Below, piece after piece: positions 1-8,434 of a stretch of DNA of 64,000 nt; the stretch's first letter is position 1, and the number at the start of each line of letters is the position of its first letter. The DNA lies in the NCBI GenBank assembly GCA_964530695.1, contig CAZGYQ010000001.1, positions 1-64,000 on the forward strand, given 5' to 3'. The notes beneath the pieces were generated by a model. The model searched no databases. It saw only the letters and a program-made list of their open reading frames with translations, and was not told the origin of the DNA. Origin of the DNA: VFBF01 sp964530695. GTDB taxonomy: Bacteria; Pseudomonadota; Alphaproteobacteria; Caulobacterales; Aquidulcibacteraceae. A program made the translations under genes and the position numbers.

Positions 1-543
1 GAAATCGCCGCCGATTGCGGGATGTCGCCCGGCAACATCTATCGCTTCTTCGAGGCCAAGATCGACATCGCCGAAGCCATGGCGCGCCGGCACTACTCCG
101 AGATCCAGCTGGAAAGCGCCGCACTCGCGCGCCGCAAGGACATGAAGCCGGATGAGCGCCTGCGCGAGATCTTCTTCAAGCGTATGCGGGACAACTACAT
201 TCTCTTCCACGAGAACGCCAAGATCCTGGAAGTGGCCGAGGTGCTGGGCCGGGAACGGCCGATGTTCTCCAACGAGCAACTCGCCCATGATCGCGTGTTC
301 CTTTCCGCACTGCTCGAGGAAGGCGCCGACGAGGGGCTGTTCACGAGCGGCGACTACGAGTTCATCGCCGAAATGCTCCAGTCCGCGACAGTGAAGTTCT
401 CGATTCCACAACTCTTCAGCCAGCTGACGCTGCCCAAGCTCGAACGCGAGCTCGCCGGCGTGCTCGACCTGCTCCTCAACGGCCTCTACGCCCGCCCGGA
501 GGCGCGGAACGCGGTGTCGCCCAAGGCGCGCGTCGACGCCTGA
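1..543 (+). CDS. TetR/AcrR-family transcriptional regulator, 5' truncated by window edge
   Basis: This is the C-terminal 180 residues of a TetR-type repressor; the reading frame is open from base 1, so the start lies before the window. The first residues (EIAADCGMSPGNIYRFF) are the recognition part of the TetR helix-turn-helix, where the stretch ending in Y-R-F-F is typical. The rest is a helical ligand-binding and dimerisation domain of ordinary length. The ligand cannot be read from sequence. A 20-bp inverted repeat (569-588) lies just downstream and ahead of two small membrane-protein genes, so these are possible targets; that link is inference. Confidence 0.85.
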   Translation, partial: EIAADCGMSPGNIYRFFEAKIDIAEAMARRHYSEIQLESAALARRKDMKPDERLREIFFKRMRDNYILFHENAKILEVAEVLGRERPMFSNEQLAHDRVFLSALLEEGADEGLFTSGDYEFIAEMLQSATVKFSIPQLFSQLTLPKLERELAGVLDLLLNGLYARPEARNAVSPKARVDA

Positions 544-568
544 GGGAAAAATTGAATCAAATCGTTTT

Positions 569-588
569 TATTCATTGATTGCTGAATA
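569..588. promoter_or_regulatory. Inverted repeat TATTCA-N8-TGAATA, possible operator
   Basis: A perfect 6-bp inverted repeat with an 8-base centre lies in the AT-rich gap between the TetR gene and the first small membrane-protein gene. A second short palindrome (TTGAATCAA, 552-560) sits just before it. Position and symmetry suit a repressor site, possibly for the adjacent TetR protein; there is no direct evidence of binding. Confidence 0.35.
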
Positions 589-640
589 GCTTCGTGCCAT
601 ATAGGGGTCACGGCGATGACGCCGCCCTGGAGACGAAGCC

Positions 641-763
641 ATGAACCCGACCCCATCGAACCTGCCGACGCCGTTGCGGCTCAGCGCGTTGGTGATTGGC
701 GTCCTCGCGGTCGCCGCGGCCATGCTGCCACTCCTTCAAGCGGCCGGCGCGATCATCGCCTGA
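641..763 (+). CDS. Small single-span membrane protein (40 aa)
   Basis: A 40-residue protein with a short polar N-terminus (MNPTPSNLPTPLR) and one hydrophobic helix rich in Ala, Leu, Val and Ile. It resembles the 38-residue product at 1128: both have L-R followed by a hydrophobic helix, then a P-L-L-Q motif and a hydrophobic tail. No known family was recognised. It sits behind the TetR gene in a short array of three such genes. The similarity between two of them, and the ATG starts, argue that they are real although very short. Confidence 0.55.
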   Translation: MNPTPSNLPTPLRLSALVIGVLAVAAAMLPLLQAAGAIIA

Positions 764-799
764 CCGCCCCCTCCCCACCCCCTTTCCAGGAGACCTGAC

Positions 800-919
800 A
801 TGACCGCCCGTTACGCAGCAGCCTACTTCCACCAGTTCGGCAACCTGCTGATCGTTGTCGCCGCCGGCAGCTTCGTCGTACTGCCCGCCATCGAAGTCAT
901 CCGCAGTTTGATCGGCTGA
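800..919 (+). CDS. Small single-span membrane protein (39 aa)
   Basis: A 39-residue product (MTARYAAAYFHQFGN start) with one predicted membrane helix near residues 16-31. It is preceded by a purine-rich AGGAGA sequence (787-792) at good spacing to the ATG. It is 36 bases after the first small gene and probably in the same transcript. Its N-terminus is aromatic and lacks the P-L-L-Q motif of its two neighbours, so it may be a partner and not a paralogue. Function unknown. Confidence 0.55.
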   Translation: MTARYAAAYFHQFGNLLIVVAAGSFVVLPAIEVIRSLIG

Positions 920-1127
920 ATACAGAATCATTTGCTGCAAATGCGAAATGACCAAATTTGCGTATACCTGGGCCAAAAACCCCTAAAGTCGCAACTGTAA
1001 TTGCCTCACAACATGCATTTTCACATAACTGCCACACTTTTTACCCCCTTTCGTAATATTTGACGATGCGTCATAACCCGCCACGCTGCTGACGTTCGCA
1101 CATGCAGCAAATAGAGGAGGCTTCACC

Positions 1128-1244
1128 ATGAGCCAGGATTTGAACCCGAAGACCCTTCGTGCGCTGGCGATCATCGTCGCCGCCGTGGTCTTTGCGGCTG
1201 CGGCCACGCCGCTCCTGCAAATGGCCGCGTTCGTGATGGCCTGA
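1128..1244 (+). CDS. Small single-span membrane protein (38 aa), related to the one at 641
   Basis: A 38-residue protein with a polar head (MSQDLNPKTLR) and a hydrophobic helix ending in P-L-L-Q-M-A. It has a strong ribosome-binding site (GAGGAGG, 1114-1120) and an intrinsic terminator 38 bases downstream. The 208-base gap before it (920-1127) is AT-rich and holds a 13-bp palindrome ATTTGC-T-GCAAAT (930-942), so it may have its own promoter. The similarity to the 641 product suggests an old duplication. No function is known to me. Confidence 0.6.
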   Translation: MSQDLNPKTLRALAIIVAAVVFAAAATPLLQMAAFVMA

Positions 1245-1281
1245 TAGGCCCCGCGACGCACGACCAGGGAACGTGAGGATG

Positions 1282-1314
1282 GGGCGGGCAGCGATAGGGC
1301 TGCCCGCCCTTTCT
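1282..1314 (+). terminator. Rho-independent terminator
   Basis: An 11-bp perfect stem (1282-1292 with 1299-1309), loop of six, is followed by TTTCT. It ends the small-protein transcript just before the convergent end of tsaD at 1319. Confidence 0.75.
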
Positions 1315-1318
1315 GATT

Positions 1319-2419
1319 CTAGGCCTTGGCGCCCTTCCGGCCAGGGATGTGGACGGGCCGCTCCGCCGCGGCCGCAGCGTCCAGCGGCCAGCGCGCCCGG
1401 GCCGGCGCGTCCAGCCCATCGACCAGTCCCGCCGCCAGCCGTTCGGCCCCCGCGAGCGCTATCATGGCGGCGTTGTCGGTGCAGTAGCGCAGGGGCGGCG
1501 CAAAAAAATCAACGTCCCGTTCAGCCGCCAGCGCCTCCAGCCGCGCCCTAAGTGGGCCGTTGGCCGCCACGCCGCCCGCCACCACGAGGCGTTCAGTCCC
1601 TGGACCCGCCATCGACAGCGCGTTCCCCGCCCGATCCGCGATCACATCGACCACCGCCGCCTGGAAGCTCGCCGCCAGATCGGCTCGATCCTGATCGGTC
1701 ACGATCGGCATCGCCTGCGCCGTCCGCAGCACGGCTGTCTTCAGTCCGGCGAAGGAGAGATCGCAGCCCGGCCGACCGAGGAAAGACCGCGGCAGCGGAA
1801 ACCGCGCGGGATCGCCCGTCCGCGCCGCCCGCTCCACCGCCGGCCCGCCGGGAAACCCAAGGCCGAGGACCTTGGCCGCCTTGTCGAACGCCTCCCCGGC
1901 CGCGTCGTCGACAGTGGAGCCCAAACGCTGGTACTTCCCCAGCCCCTCAACCGCCAGAAACTGGCAATGCCCGCCCGAGGCCAGCAACAGCACATAGGGA
2001 AACGGCAGGTCCGCCGCGAGGCGCGGCGACAGCGCATGCCCCTCGAGGTGGTTGATGGCGACCAGCGGCAGACCGCGCGCCAGCGCGATCGCCTTGCCGG
2101 CCATCAGGCCGACCATCACCCCGCCGATCAGGCCCGGCCCCGCCGTGGCGGCCACCGCGTCGAGATCGCCGAAGCCGATCCCCGCCTGCGCCGTCGCCGA
2201 CGCGATCACCGTATCGAGCTTTTCCACGTGCGACCGCGCGGCGATTTCAGGCACCACGCCGCCATAGGGCGCATGCTCCTCGATCTGCGTCCAGACGACG
2301 TCCGACAGCACCTCCGCCCGGCCGCCAGCCAGGCGCACGACCGCCGCGGCGGTTTCGTCGCAGCTCGTCTCGATGCCGAGAACCGTCGCTGCGGGTAAGA
2401 GGGGTTGCTTCACTGGCAT
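1319..2419 (-). CDS. tsaD: tRNA N6-threonylcarbamoyladenosine transferase TsaD
   Basis: TsaD moves the threonylcarbamoyl group from TC-AMP onto A37 of ANN-decoding tRNAs, in the cytoplasm with TsaB and TsaE. The 366 residues match the usual length. Seen: the ASKHA-fold start with GIETSCDETAAAV (15-27), the metal-binding H-L-E-G-H motif (His124, His128), the phosphate loop around ASGGHC, and a late GGVAANGPLR segment. The gene is divergent from hemC with only 42 bases between the starts, so the promoters must be close or overlapping. Confidence 0.97.
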   Translation of the reverse strand: MPVKQPLLPAATVLGIETSCDETAAAVVRLAGGRAEVLSDVVWTQIEEHAPYGGVVPEIAARSHVEKLDTVIASATAQAGIGFGDLDAVAATAGPGLIGGVMVGLMAGKAIALARGLPLVAINHLEGHALSPRLAADLPFPYVLLLASGGHCQFLAVEGLGKYQRLGSTVDDAAGEAFDKAAKVLGLGFPGGPAVERAARTGDPARFPLPRSFLGRPGCDLSFAGLKTAVLRTAQAMPIVTDQDRADLAASFQAAVVDVIADRAGNALSMAGPGTERLVVAGGVAANGPLRARLEALAAERDVDFFAPPLRYCTDNAAMIALAGAERLAAGLVDGLDAPARARWPLDAAAAAERPVHIPGRKGAKA

Positions 2420-2461
2420 GTGCGCCCGATAGCTGGCGCGAATTCAGGTTCACGCCAAGTC

Positions 2462-3409
2462 ATGACACGCATTTACCGCATAGGCGCGCGTTCTTCGCCG
2501 CTCTCGATGACGCAGACCCGCCGCGTACAATCGCGCGTGGCTGAGGCGCTGAAGCTTGAGCCGAACGAACAGGACCACCGCGTGCCGCTGTTTCCGGTGA
2601 TGACCACTGGAGACAAGATCACCGACCGCCGTCTCATCGAGGCTGGCGGCAAGGGGCTTTTCACCAGGGAGCTCGACGAGGCGCTGCTCGATCACCGCAT
2701 CGACATGGCGGTGCACTCGCTGAAGGATCTGCCGACGCGTCTGCCGACCGGCATCGTGCTCGCCTGCGTCCCCGAGCGCGCCGATCCGCGCGACGCCTTC
2801 ATCTGCCTCAAGGCGAGGACGCTCGCGGACCTGCCCGCCGGCTCGGTTGTCGGCACGGCGAGCCTGCGCCGTCAGGCGCAGCTGCTGCACGCGCGACCCG
2901 ACCTCGTCGTGAAAACACTGCGCGGCAACGTCGAAACGCGCCTGCGCAAGATCGAGGAGGGCGAATTCGACGCGACATTCCTCGCGCTCTCCGGACTTGA
3001 GCGCCTTGGCCTCGCGGACCGCGTCGCCAGCCTCGTCGATCCCGTCGCGATGCCGCCGGCGGCAGGACAAGGCGCACTCGCGGTCACGGCGCGCGCGGAC
3101 GATGTGGAAATGCGCGGCATTCTCGAAGCGCTTGAGGATGCGGCCGGCGCGATCGAGACCGCGGCGGAACGGGCGTTCCTCGCTGCACTTGACGGTTCCT
3201 GCCGCACGCCGATCGCCGCGCACGCAAAGCTCAGCGACAGCGGTCTTGAGTTTCTCGGCGAAGCATTGACCGCCGATGGCGCGCTGTGCTGGCGGCGCTC
3301 CGAGACAATCCCGCGCACGGCCGATCTGCTTGGCGCCGCAATCACGCTGGGTGATCGTCTCGGCCGGTCGATCCGCGCGGAAGCGGGCGACAAGATCGTG
3401 CGCGACTAG
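2462..3409 (+). CDS. hemC: Porphobilinogen deaminase (hydroxymethylbilane synthase)
   Basis: HemC joins four porphobilinogens into hydroxymethylbilane in heme synthesis. The 315-residue product has the N-terminal I-G-A-R-S-S-P-L-S signature, catalytic Asp81 in HRIDMAVHSLKDLP, the arginine-rich TASLRRQAQ and TLRGNVETRL motifs, and Cys247 in the DGSCRTP loop, which carries the dipyrromethane cofactor. The ATG at 2462 is chosen because earlier in-frame starts add a stretch not found in the family. It heads a cluster with hemD five bases later. Confidence 0.97.
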   Translation: MTRIYRIGARSSPLSMTQTRRVQSRVAEALKLEPNEQDHRVPLFPVMTTGDKITDRRLIEAGGKGLFTRELDEALLDHRIDMAVHSLKDLPTRLPTGIVLACVPERADPRDAFICLKARTLADLPAGSVVGTASLRRQAQLLHARPDLVVKTLRGNVETRLRKIEEGEFDATFLALSGLERLGLADRVASLVDPVAMPPAAGQGALAVTARADDVEMRGILEALEDAAGAIETAAERAFLAALDGSCRTPIAAHAKLSDSGLEFLGEALTADGALCWRRSETIPRTADLLGAAITLGDRLGRSIRAEAGDKIVRD

Positions 3410-3414
3410 CCGCC

Positions 3415-4131
3415 ATGGCGCGCGTGCTCGTCACCCGCGCGGAATCGGGCGCCTCGGAAACCGCGGCGCGGCTCGCCGCGATGGGGCACGATCCCCTTGT
3501 CGCGCCGATGCTGACGATAGAACCGGTCGCCGCAAATACGGACATCGCCGGGTTACAGGCCCTGCTGTTCACCAGCGCCAATGGCGTGGCGGCGTTTGCA
3601 CGCGTGGCGCCCGATCGGGCCCTACCCGCCTACTGCGTCGGCGACGCCACCGGCGAGGCGGCGCGTGCGGAAGGATTCACGGACGTGCGCGTGGCGGGCG
3701 GCGATGTCGTCGCGCTTGCGGATTTCGTGGCATCTTCGGCGCGACGGGACGGCGGGTCACTGCTGCACGCGGCAGGCGCGGACCTCGCAGGCGACCTCAA
3801 GGGCGCGCTGGAAGCGCGGGGCTTCACGGTGGAACGCCGCACCTTTTACAGCGCCGTCGCGGTCGAAGCGCTGCCGCCCGACGTCGAAGCAGCGCTCGCC
3901 GCCGATCCGCCCACGATCGACGCAGTTCTGTTTCACAGCGCGCGCGCCGCCCAGACGTTCGCCCGCTGCGCGAAACCGCAAGCGCGCCTGGACCGAATCA
4001 CGGCGCTGTGTCTGAGCGACGCCGTGGCGACCGCCGCGAGCGCGCGCGAATGGCGTACAGTCGTTGCGGCCCAAGAGCCACGCGAGAATGCTCTTCTGGC
4101 CCTTGTGCCCACAGTTCCTGTGGAAATTTAA
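3415..4131 (+). CDS. hemD: Uroporphyrinogen-III synthase
   Basis: HemD closes and inverts ring D of hydroxymethylbilane to give uroporphyrinogen III. The 238 residues are the usual length for this poorly conserved family. Visible family features are the start ARVLVTRAESGASETAARL, the LLFTSANGVAAFA segment near residue 50, and the late VLFHSARAAQTFA segment. It begins five bases after hemC, in the classical hemC-hemD order, and is probably co-transcribed with it. Assignment rests on both sequence and position. Confidence 0.93.
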   Translation: MARVLVTRAESGASETAARLAAMGHDPLVAPMLTIEPVAANTDIAGLQALLFTSANGVAAFARVAPDRALPAYCVGDATGEAARAEGFTDVRVAGGDVVALADFVASSARRDGGSLLHAAGADLAGDLKGALEARGFTVERRTFYSAVAVEALPPDVEAALAADPPTIDAVLFHSARAAQTFARCAKPQARLDRITALCLSDAVATAASAREWRTVVAAQEPRENALLALVPTVPVEI

Positions 4132-4214
4132 GCTTCGCAGCCGGCGAACACCTATAATGGAAGCAAGCCGAATCGGCGGGAAATCGCGTCGACCGGGCAA
4201 CTGCAGGGGTGACT

Positions 4215-5213
4215 ATGAGCGCAAGCGATCAGGCAGAACGCGGTCGCGATGAGCCGATCGACGCCGAATGGGAGCCGGCGGACCGCAAGCGGTCGCGGCG
4301 TGCCGTTTCGGTCAGCGAAAACGGCGTGGGCATCGGTACGGCGATCACCCTGTCGGTCGTGGCGGCCTTCGCCGGCGCGGGGATGGGGGCCATCGCGTCG
4401 CGTTCGGCCGTGTTCGGCCCGGCGCTCGACAGCATCGGCCCCGGCAAGCAAGGCGTGGCGGACGGCGCGGCGGGCCTTGGTCCGGTCGATGCGCGGCTGC
4501 GCCAGCTTGAATCGAAGTTCACTGCCGTCGAGACCGCCACCGGCGGCACGGACGGCGCGGCCCTCACCGGTCGCATCATCGCGCTGCAGGACACCGTCGA
4601 CGGCCTCAAGACGCGCGTCGGCGACGCGGATTTCGCCGCCATCGCCGCGCAGGTGCAGCGCCTGCAAGCGGACACCGACACCATCCGCGCGCAGTCGGAA
4701 TCCGCAGCCATCGCGGCGCGTGCGGCCTTCGCGGTCGCCGCCGCATCTGAAGCCGCGCGCGCATCGGGTCCGTTCGAGCAGGCGTTCGCGACGCTCGAAA
4801 CCATTCTCCCGGGCGACCCGAACATCGTAGCGCTTGCGCCGCTTGCGCGGGCGGGCGCGCCTTCGCGGCAGGAACTCAAGGAACAGTTCGCGGCGATGGA
4901 AGACGACGTGGTGCGCGCCGCGCGCATCAGCGCTTCCGGCGCCGGCTTCTGGGGCCGCGTGCAGGCGTTCCTAGCGCAGTTCGTGACGATCCAGCGCACC
5001 GGCGAAGGCGATACGCCCGTCGGCATGGTCGAGCGCGCCAGCGGCCGCCTCGCCAGCGACGACATCGCCGGCGCGGTCGCCGAACTTTCCCGTCTCACCG
5101 GCCCCGCCGCGCAGGTCGCAGGGCCTTGGATCCAGCGCGCACGCGCGCGCCTGGAAATCGACGCGCGGCTCGCCGCGATCCGCGCCGAACTCTCGCGAGG
5201 CCGCTCCTCATGA
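4215..5213 (+). CDS. Mitofilin-like inner-membrane protein (COG4223 type)
   Basis: A 332-residue protein with a charged cytoplasmic head, one membrane span at about residues 37-60, a long Ala-rich helical region likely to be a coiled coil, and a C-terminal helical domain. This is the layout of alphaproteobacterial mitofilin homologues, which sit between hemD and hemY in many genomes and are related to the Mic60 protein that shapes mitochondrial cristae. The ATG at 4215 is preferred; a GTG two codons earlier is possible. Its stop overlaps the hemY start (ATGA). A role in membrane shape or heme-enzyme organisation is inferred from family and neighbours. Confidence 0.85.
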   Translation: MSASDQAERGRDEPIDAEWEPADRKRSRRAVSVSENGVGIGTAITLSVVAAFAGAGMGAIASRSAVFGPALDSIGPGKQGVADGAAGLGPVDARLRQLESKFTAVETATGGTDGAALTGRIIALQDTVDGLKTRVGDADFAAIAAQVQRLQADTDTIRAQSESAAIAARAAFAVAAASEAARASGPFEQAFATLETILPGDPNIVALAPLARAGAPSRQELKEQFAAMEDDVVRAARISASGAGFWGRVQAFLAQFVTIQRTGEGDTPVGMVERASGRLASDDIAGAVAELSRLTGPAAQVAGPWIQRARARLEIDARLAAIRAELSRGRSS

Positions 5214-6634
5214 TCCGCGTCGCCGCCCTTCTCATCGTCGCGGTCATCGCCGCGCTCTTCACGTTCCAGGCGGCGACCTCTCCGGGCCGCGTGGAGATCG
5301 AGTGGTTCGGCACCACCATCAAGACGAGTGCGCTCTTCGCGGTCATCGCGGTGACGTTGTTCTTCGCGGTGCTGCTGCCGGTGCTGCGCTTTCTGATGGT
5401 TCTGATCGACGCGCCCGGACGGATCGGGCGCGCCAATCTCATCACCAAGCGCAAGAAGGGCCAGGAATCGCTCGCTCTCGGGCTCATCGCCGCAGAGGCC
5501 GGCGAGTTCGACGAAGCCCGCAAGCACGCGGAAAAAGCCGCCGAACTCGTTGAAGAACCGCGTCTCGCGAAGCTGCTCGAAGCCCGCGCGGCGGAAGTCG
5601 CGGGCGATGTGCCTGCCGCAGAACGCGCCTACTCCGGCATGCTGCAGAACGAGGACACCGAGATCCTCGGCCGCAAGGGCCTGCTGCAGGCGGCGCTCAA
5701 GCGCGGCGACCGCATCAGCGCCATGTCGCACGCCGAAGCCGCGCTGCGCCTCTCGAAATCCGCCACATGGCCGTTCACGACCCTGTTCGAACTGCAGGTG
5801 CAGGCCGGCGCATGGGAAGGTGCGATCGAAACGCTGGAAGAAGGCGAAAAGCGCAAGCTCGTCGAACCGAAGGCCGCCAGCCGACGTCGTTCCGTCTTGC
5901 TCAGCGCCGCCGCTCACAAATTCGAACGCGAACGTCAGCCGGAAAAGGCGTCCGAGATGGCGCAGCGCGCCGTGCGCCTCGCGCCGGGATTTGCACCGGC
6001 CGCTGCAATCGCCGCGCGCCTGCTGGTGATGGAAGGCAAGGCCTGGAAGGCGCAGGCTGTGCTGGAGGAGGCGTGGGAGACCGCGCCGCACCCGGCCATC
6101 GCGCATGCCTATCGCGACATCAAGTCCGACGAGCCGCCGGCCGATCGCCAGCGTCGCATGATGGGTCTCGTCGAACTGAAGCCCGATCACCGCGAAAGCC
6201 GGATCATCGCCGCCGAGATCGCCATGCAGCAGCTCAACTGGCAGGGCGCGTGGGACAATCTTGAGCAGGCCTATCGCGAGAACCCGTCGTCGCGGATCTG
6301 CAACCTGTTCGCCGGCGTCTGCAAAGGCCGCAACGACGACGAGGGCGCACGTCGCTGGCTGGCGCAGGCCTCCGTCGCACCGCGCGAGGCGGACTGGACA
6401 GACCTTGACCCCGAGGGACCGGCCTTCCTCTACGACGACACCGACTGGGCGCGCCTCGTCTACATGTTCGGCGACGCCGGCCAGCTCATCCACCCGCGCA
6501 TGGAGCGCGGCGGACGCGACGTGGGCGCAGGCTCGGTGCTGGCCCTGCCGGCCGCCCTGCGCGGCGCCTCCGCCGGAGACCAGTCCGCCTGGACCGCGAA
6601 CGAAGGCGGATACCGGGAAGAAGCGGCCGAGTAG
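5210..6634 (+). CDS. hemY: HemY-like TPR membrane protein of the heme cluster
   Basis: A 474-residue protein with two N-terminal membrane helices (about 1-20 and 40-62) followed by an alpha-alpha repeat domain of the HemY_N plus TPR kind. It starts inside the mitofilin stop codon (ATGA), so translation is probably coupled. This proteobacterial HemY is a heme-cluster protein of unclear biochemical role; it is not the Bacillus protoporphyrinogen oxidase that shares the name. A GC-rich hairpin (about 6649-6670) follows the stop without a T run. Confidence 0.9.
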   Translation: MIRVAALLIVAVIAALFTFQAATSPGRVEIEWFGTTIKTSALFAVIAVTLFFAVLLPVLRFLMVLIDAPGRIGRANLITKRKKGQESLALGLIAAEAGEFDEARKHAEKAAELVEEPRLAKLLEARAAEVAGDVPAAERAYSGMLQNEDTEILGRKGLLQAALKRGDRISAMSHAEAALRLSKSATWPFTTLFELQVQAGAWEGAIETLEEGEKRKLVEPKAASRRRSVLLSAAAHKFERERQPEKASEMAQRAVRLAPGFAPAAAIAARLLVMEGKAWKAQAVLEEAWETAPHPAIAHAYRDIKSDEPPADRQRRMMGLVELKPDHRESRIIAAEIAMQQLNWQGAWDNLEQAYRENPSSRICNLFAGVCKGRNDDEGARRWLAQASVAPREADWTDLDPEGPAFLYDDTDWARLVYMFGDAGQLIHPRMERGGRDVGAGSVLALPAALRGASAGDQSAWTANEGGYREEAAE

Positions 6635-6722
6635 CAGCACCCGGATAGCAGCGGCGCCTTGCAGGCGCCCGCGACCCCCGCTAGAACCGCCGCTCTCGCC
6701 AGACGTGATCTGGACGGGCGGC

Positions 6723-6798
6723 GCCGCTTTAGCTCAGCCGGTAGAGCACCGCATTCGTAATGCGGGGGTCAGGTGTTCGAGTCACCTAAGCGGCACCA
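6723..6798 (+). tRNA. tRNA-Thr (anticodon CGT)
   Basis: A full cloverleaf with encoded CCA: 7-bp acceptor stem GCCGCTT/AAGCGGC, D arm from 6732, anticodon stem CCGCA/TGCGG with CGT at 6756-6758, and T arm AGGTG-TTCGAGT-CACCT. Bases from 6746 on are duplicated at 49074, because a prophage entered here; the core restores the 3' part, so the tRNA stays intact. Confidence 0.97.
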
Positions 6799-6799
6799 T
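6746..6799 (+). repeat. Prophage attachment site attL (54-bp core)
   Basis: A 54-bp stretch from the D arm to one base past CCA of tRNA-Thr is repeated exactly at 49074-49127. The integrase gene lies 14 bases inside it. The two copies bound the 42.3-kb prophage. Confidence 0.95.
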
Positions 6800-6813
6800 G
6801 GCCCCCAAGGGCT

Positions 6814-8016
6814 TCAGCCAGTTTTCTTCGCCTTCGGCCGCGCACTGTGCCCAGTTTTGTGCCCAGTTTCCGAATCCATGGGCGCGCTGCGGGGCTCCGG
6901 GCGGCGGCGGATCGCGGTCTCCACAGCGGTCGCGGCGTAGCGGGCGTCGTCATCGAGCACGTGCGCGTAGTAGTCCGAGGTCACCGTGATCGATGAGTGA
7001 TCCAGGCGATCGCGCGCCAGCGCCAGGCTGCCGGTCTCGCTCACGAGCGCCGTCGCGCCATGGTGCCGCAGATCGTGCACGCGGAAGCCGGGCGCGGCCT
7101 CGCGCATCGCCTTGCGCCGCCAGATCTGCTTCAGGCCTTCAGCGGTGATCGGCCGGCGCTCGCCCGTCGACACCCGGATTTTCAATCCGGTGTCCGGGTC
7201 GACGGCCCAGCCCTGCACCTCGTACGTCCAGATCATCACCGGGTGACGGCCGCGCTGCGCCTCGATGAGCTCGGCGGCGCGCGCGCCCAGATGCACCTTG
7301 CGGTACTCCACCGCCGCGCCGGGCTTCTTCTTCAGGCGCTTCACCTGCAGCGTCGACGTCGTCTCATCCCACGCCGTCCACGCGCACAGCAGCTGCGAGC
7401 GCCGCTGCATGGCGAGCATCGCGAACTCGGCGAAGTCGCGATAGTCGGCGCGCAGCGCGTCCCAGAACGCCGCCTCCTGGTCGGCGCGCAGCGTGCGGCC
7501 GCGGCCCTTCGGCTGGCCGGTGGTGAGCTTGCCCCACGCGATGCGCTGGATCTCGGCCTTGTGGGTCTCCTGCATGTAGTTCAGCACGCGGCGCAGCGGC
7601 GCGAGCGTGTCGCGGATCACGCGGGATTCGCTCACCGCCTTCGGTGTCTTCTTGCCATAGGTCTGCGCGCGCCGGGCGATGAGCGCGGCCTCGACGGCGG
7701 CGGCGTCGATGTCGGCGATGGCCGGGTCGCCGTCGAAGAGCGCGGCCGTGCGCAGCAGCGACGCCTCCTGCTCCCTGCGCGCCTCGCCAAGCATCGCGCC
7801 GCGTCCTGCGAGCCACAGCGCGCAGGCCTCCGACAGCGTGTAGGCGCGGGCGGCGCGGCGACGCGCGGTCGTCTCGATCGTCGTGCGCAACGCGCGCTCG
7901 GCCTTCTCGGCCTCACGCTTCGGGCGGTCGCTCGCCACGCCGGTGGACCGGCGTTCCACGGTGGCGGCGATCATGAACTTGCACCACCACACGCCGCCGC
8001 GCTTGTAGACGCTCAT
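6814..8016 (-). CDS. int: Phage tyrosine-recombinase integrase
   Basis: This enzyme joins phage and tRNA-Thr att sites. The 400 residues show an N-terminal arm-binding part, a core-binding part and a catalytic domain with Arg at 205/206 (QRRSQLL), His314-x-x-Arg317 (VHDLRHH), His340 and the nucleophile Tyr at 349/350 (SDYYAHV). The first Arg box reads AMQRRSQLL where T-G-x-R-x-x-E is usual, so it is a divergent member. It ends 14 bases from attL. Two 12-bp tandem repeats (6846-6869) inside its 3' end look like its own arm-type binding sites. Confidence 0.95.
   Translation of the reverse strand: MSVYKRGGVWWCKFMIAATVERRSTGVASDRPKREAEKAERALRTTIETTARRRAARAYTLSEACALWLAGRGAMLGEARREQEASLLRTAALFDGDPAIADIDAAAVEAALIARRAQTYGKKTPKAVSESRVIRDTLAPLRRVLNYMQETHKAEIQRIAWGKLTTGQPKGRGRTLRADQEAAFWDALRADYRDFAEFAMLAMQRRSQLLCAWTAWDETTSTLQVKRLKKKPGAAVEYRKVHLGARAAELIEAQRGRHPVMIWTYEVQGWAVDPDTGLKIRVSTGERRPITAEGLKQIWRRKAMREAAPGFRVHDLRHHGATALVSETGSLALARDRLDHSSITVTSDYYAHVLDDDARYAATAVETAIRRRPEPRSAPMDSETGHKTGHSARPKAKKTG
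6846..6869 (+). promoter_or_regulatory. Tandem 12-bp repeats, candidate integrase arm sites (attL side)
   Basis: TGTGCCCAGTTT occurs twice without a gap (6846-6857 and 6858-6869), within the 3' end of int. Closely similar paired repeats lie at 48919-48943 inside attR. Paired repeats flanking both cores are what arm-type sites of a lambda-like integrase look like. Confidence 0.6.
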
Positions 8017-8095
8017 GACAGATCCCCTCCGGTCGCTGGCGGCGCCGTGAGGCCGGCGGGGCTGCGAGTCAAGCGATGGGTGCTCAGGCGCGCTC

Positions 8096-8434
8096 TCAGG
8101 CGCCGGCCGCGCGACGGGCGGCGAGCTTGGCCTGGAAGTCGATGACGCCGGCGTCCGCGACCGCGCGCGATCGCCGCTTCGGCGGCCGCGGCGGGGCCTT
8201 CTCCACGGGCGGCGGCGGAGCGTCGCGGCGGGCGAGCCAGGCGATCACGGCGGCCTCGGTGTAGACGCGCCGGCGCGTGGGCGTGAGCGCGAAGGCGATG
8301 CGGCCGAGGTCGCCTTCCGTCGCGAGGTGCGTCCTGCGCATGCCGAGCCGGCGCGCGAGGGCGGCGTGCGACACGCGCAGCGCGCCCTCGAAGATCTCGC
8401 GCACCCGCGCGGCGGTGACGGCCTCGGGCGTCAC
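8096..8434 (-). CDS. Small DNA-binding protein, likely excisionase
   Basis: A 112-residue protein with a helix-turn-helix-like segment (about 22-45: RVSHAALARRLGM onwards) followed by a wing and a Y-T-E-A-A-V-I-A-W-L helix, which resembles MerR/excisionase-type small proteins. The C-terminal third is Pro- and Arg-rich and probably disordered. GTG start at 8434 overlaps the stop of the upstream gene (GTGA). It is the last gene before int, the usual place for a recombination directionality factor; that role is inference. Confidence 0.6.
   Translation of the reverse strand: MTPEAVTAARVREIFEGALRVSHAALARRLGMRRTHLATEGDLGRIAFALTPTRRRVYTEAAVIAWLARRDAPPPPVEKAPPRPPKRRSRAVADAGVIDFQAKLAARRAAGA

Noticed and set aside
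616..798. A 60-codon plus-strand frame across the first small membrane-protein gene
   Set aside because: It is out of frame with the membrane-helix product and gives a His/Pro/Arg-rich sequence with no support.
4229..6640. An 803-codon open frame on the minus strand opposite the mitofilin and hemY genes
   Set aside because: It mirrors two well-supported genes; its product is Arg/Ala-rich with no domain. High GC leaves antisense frames open by chance.
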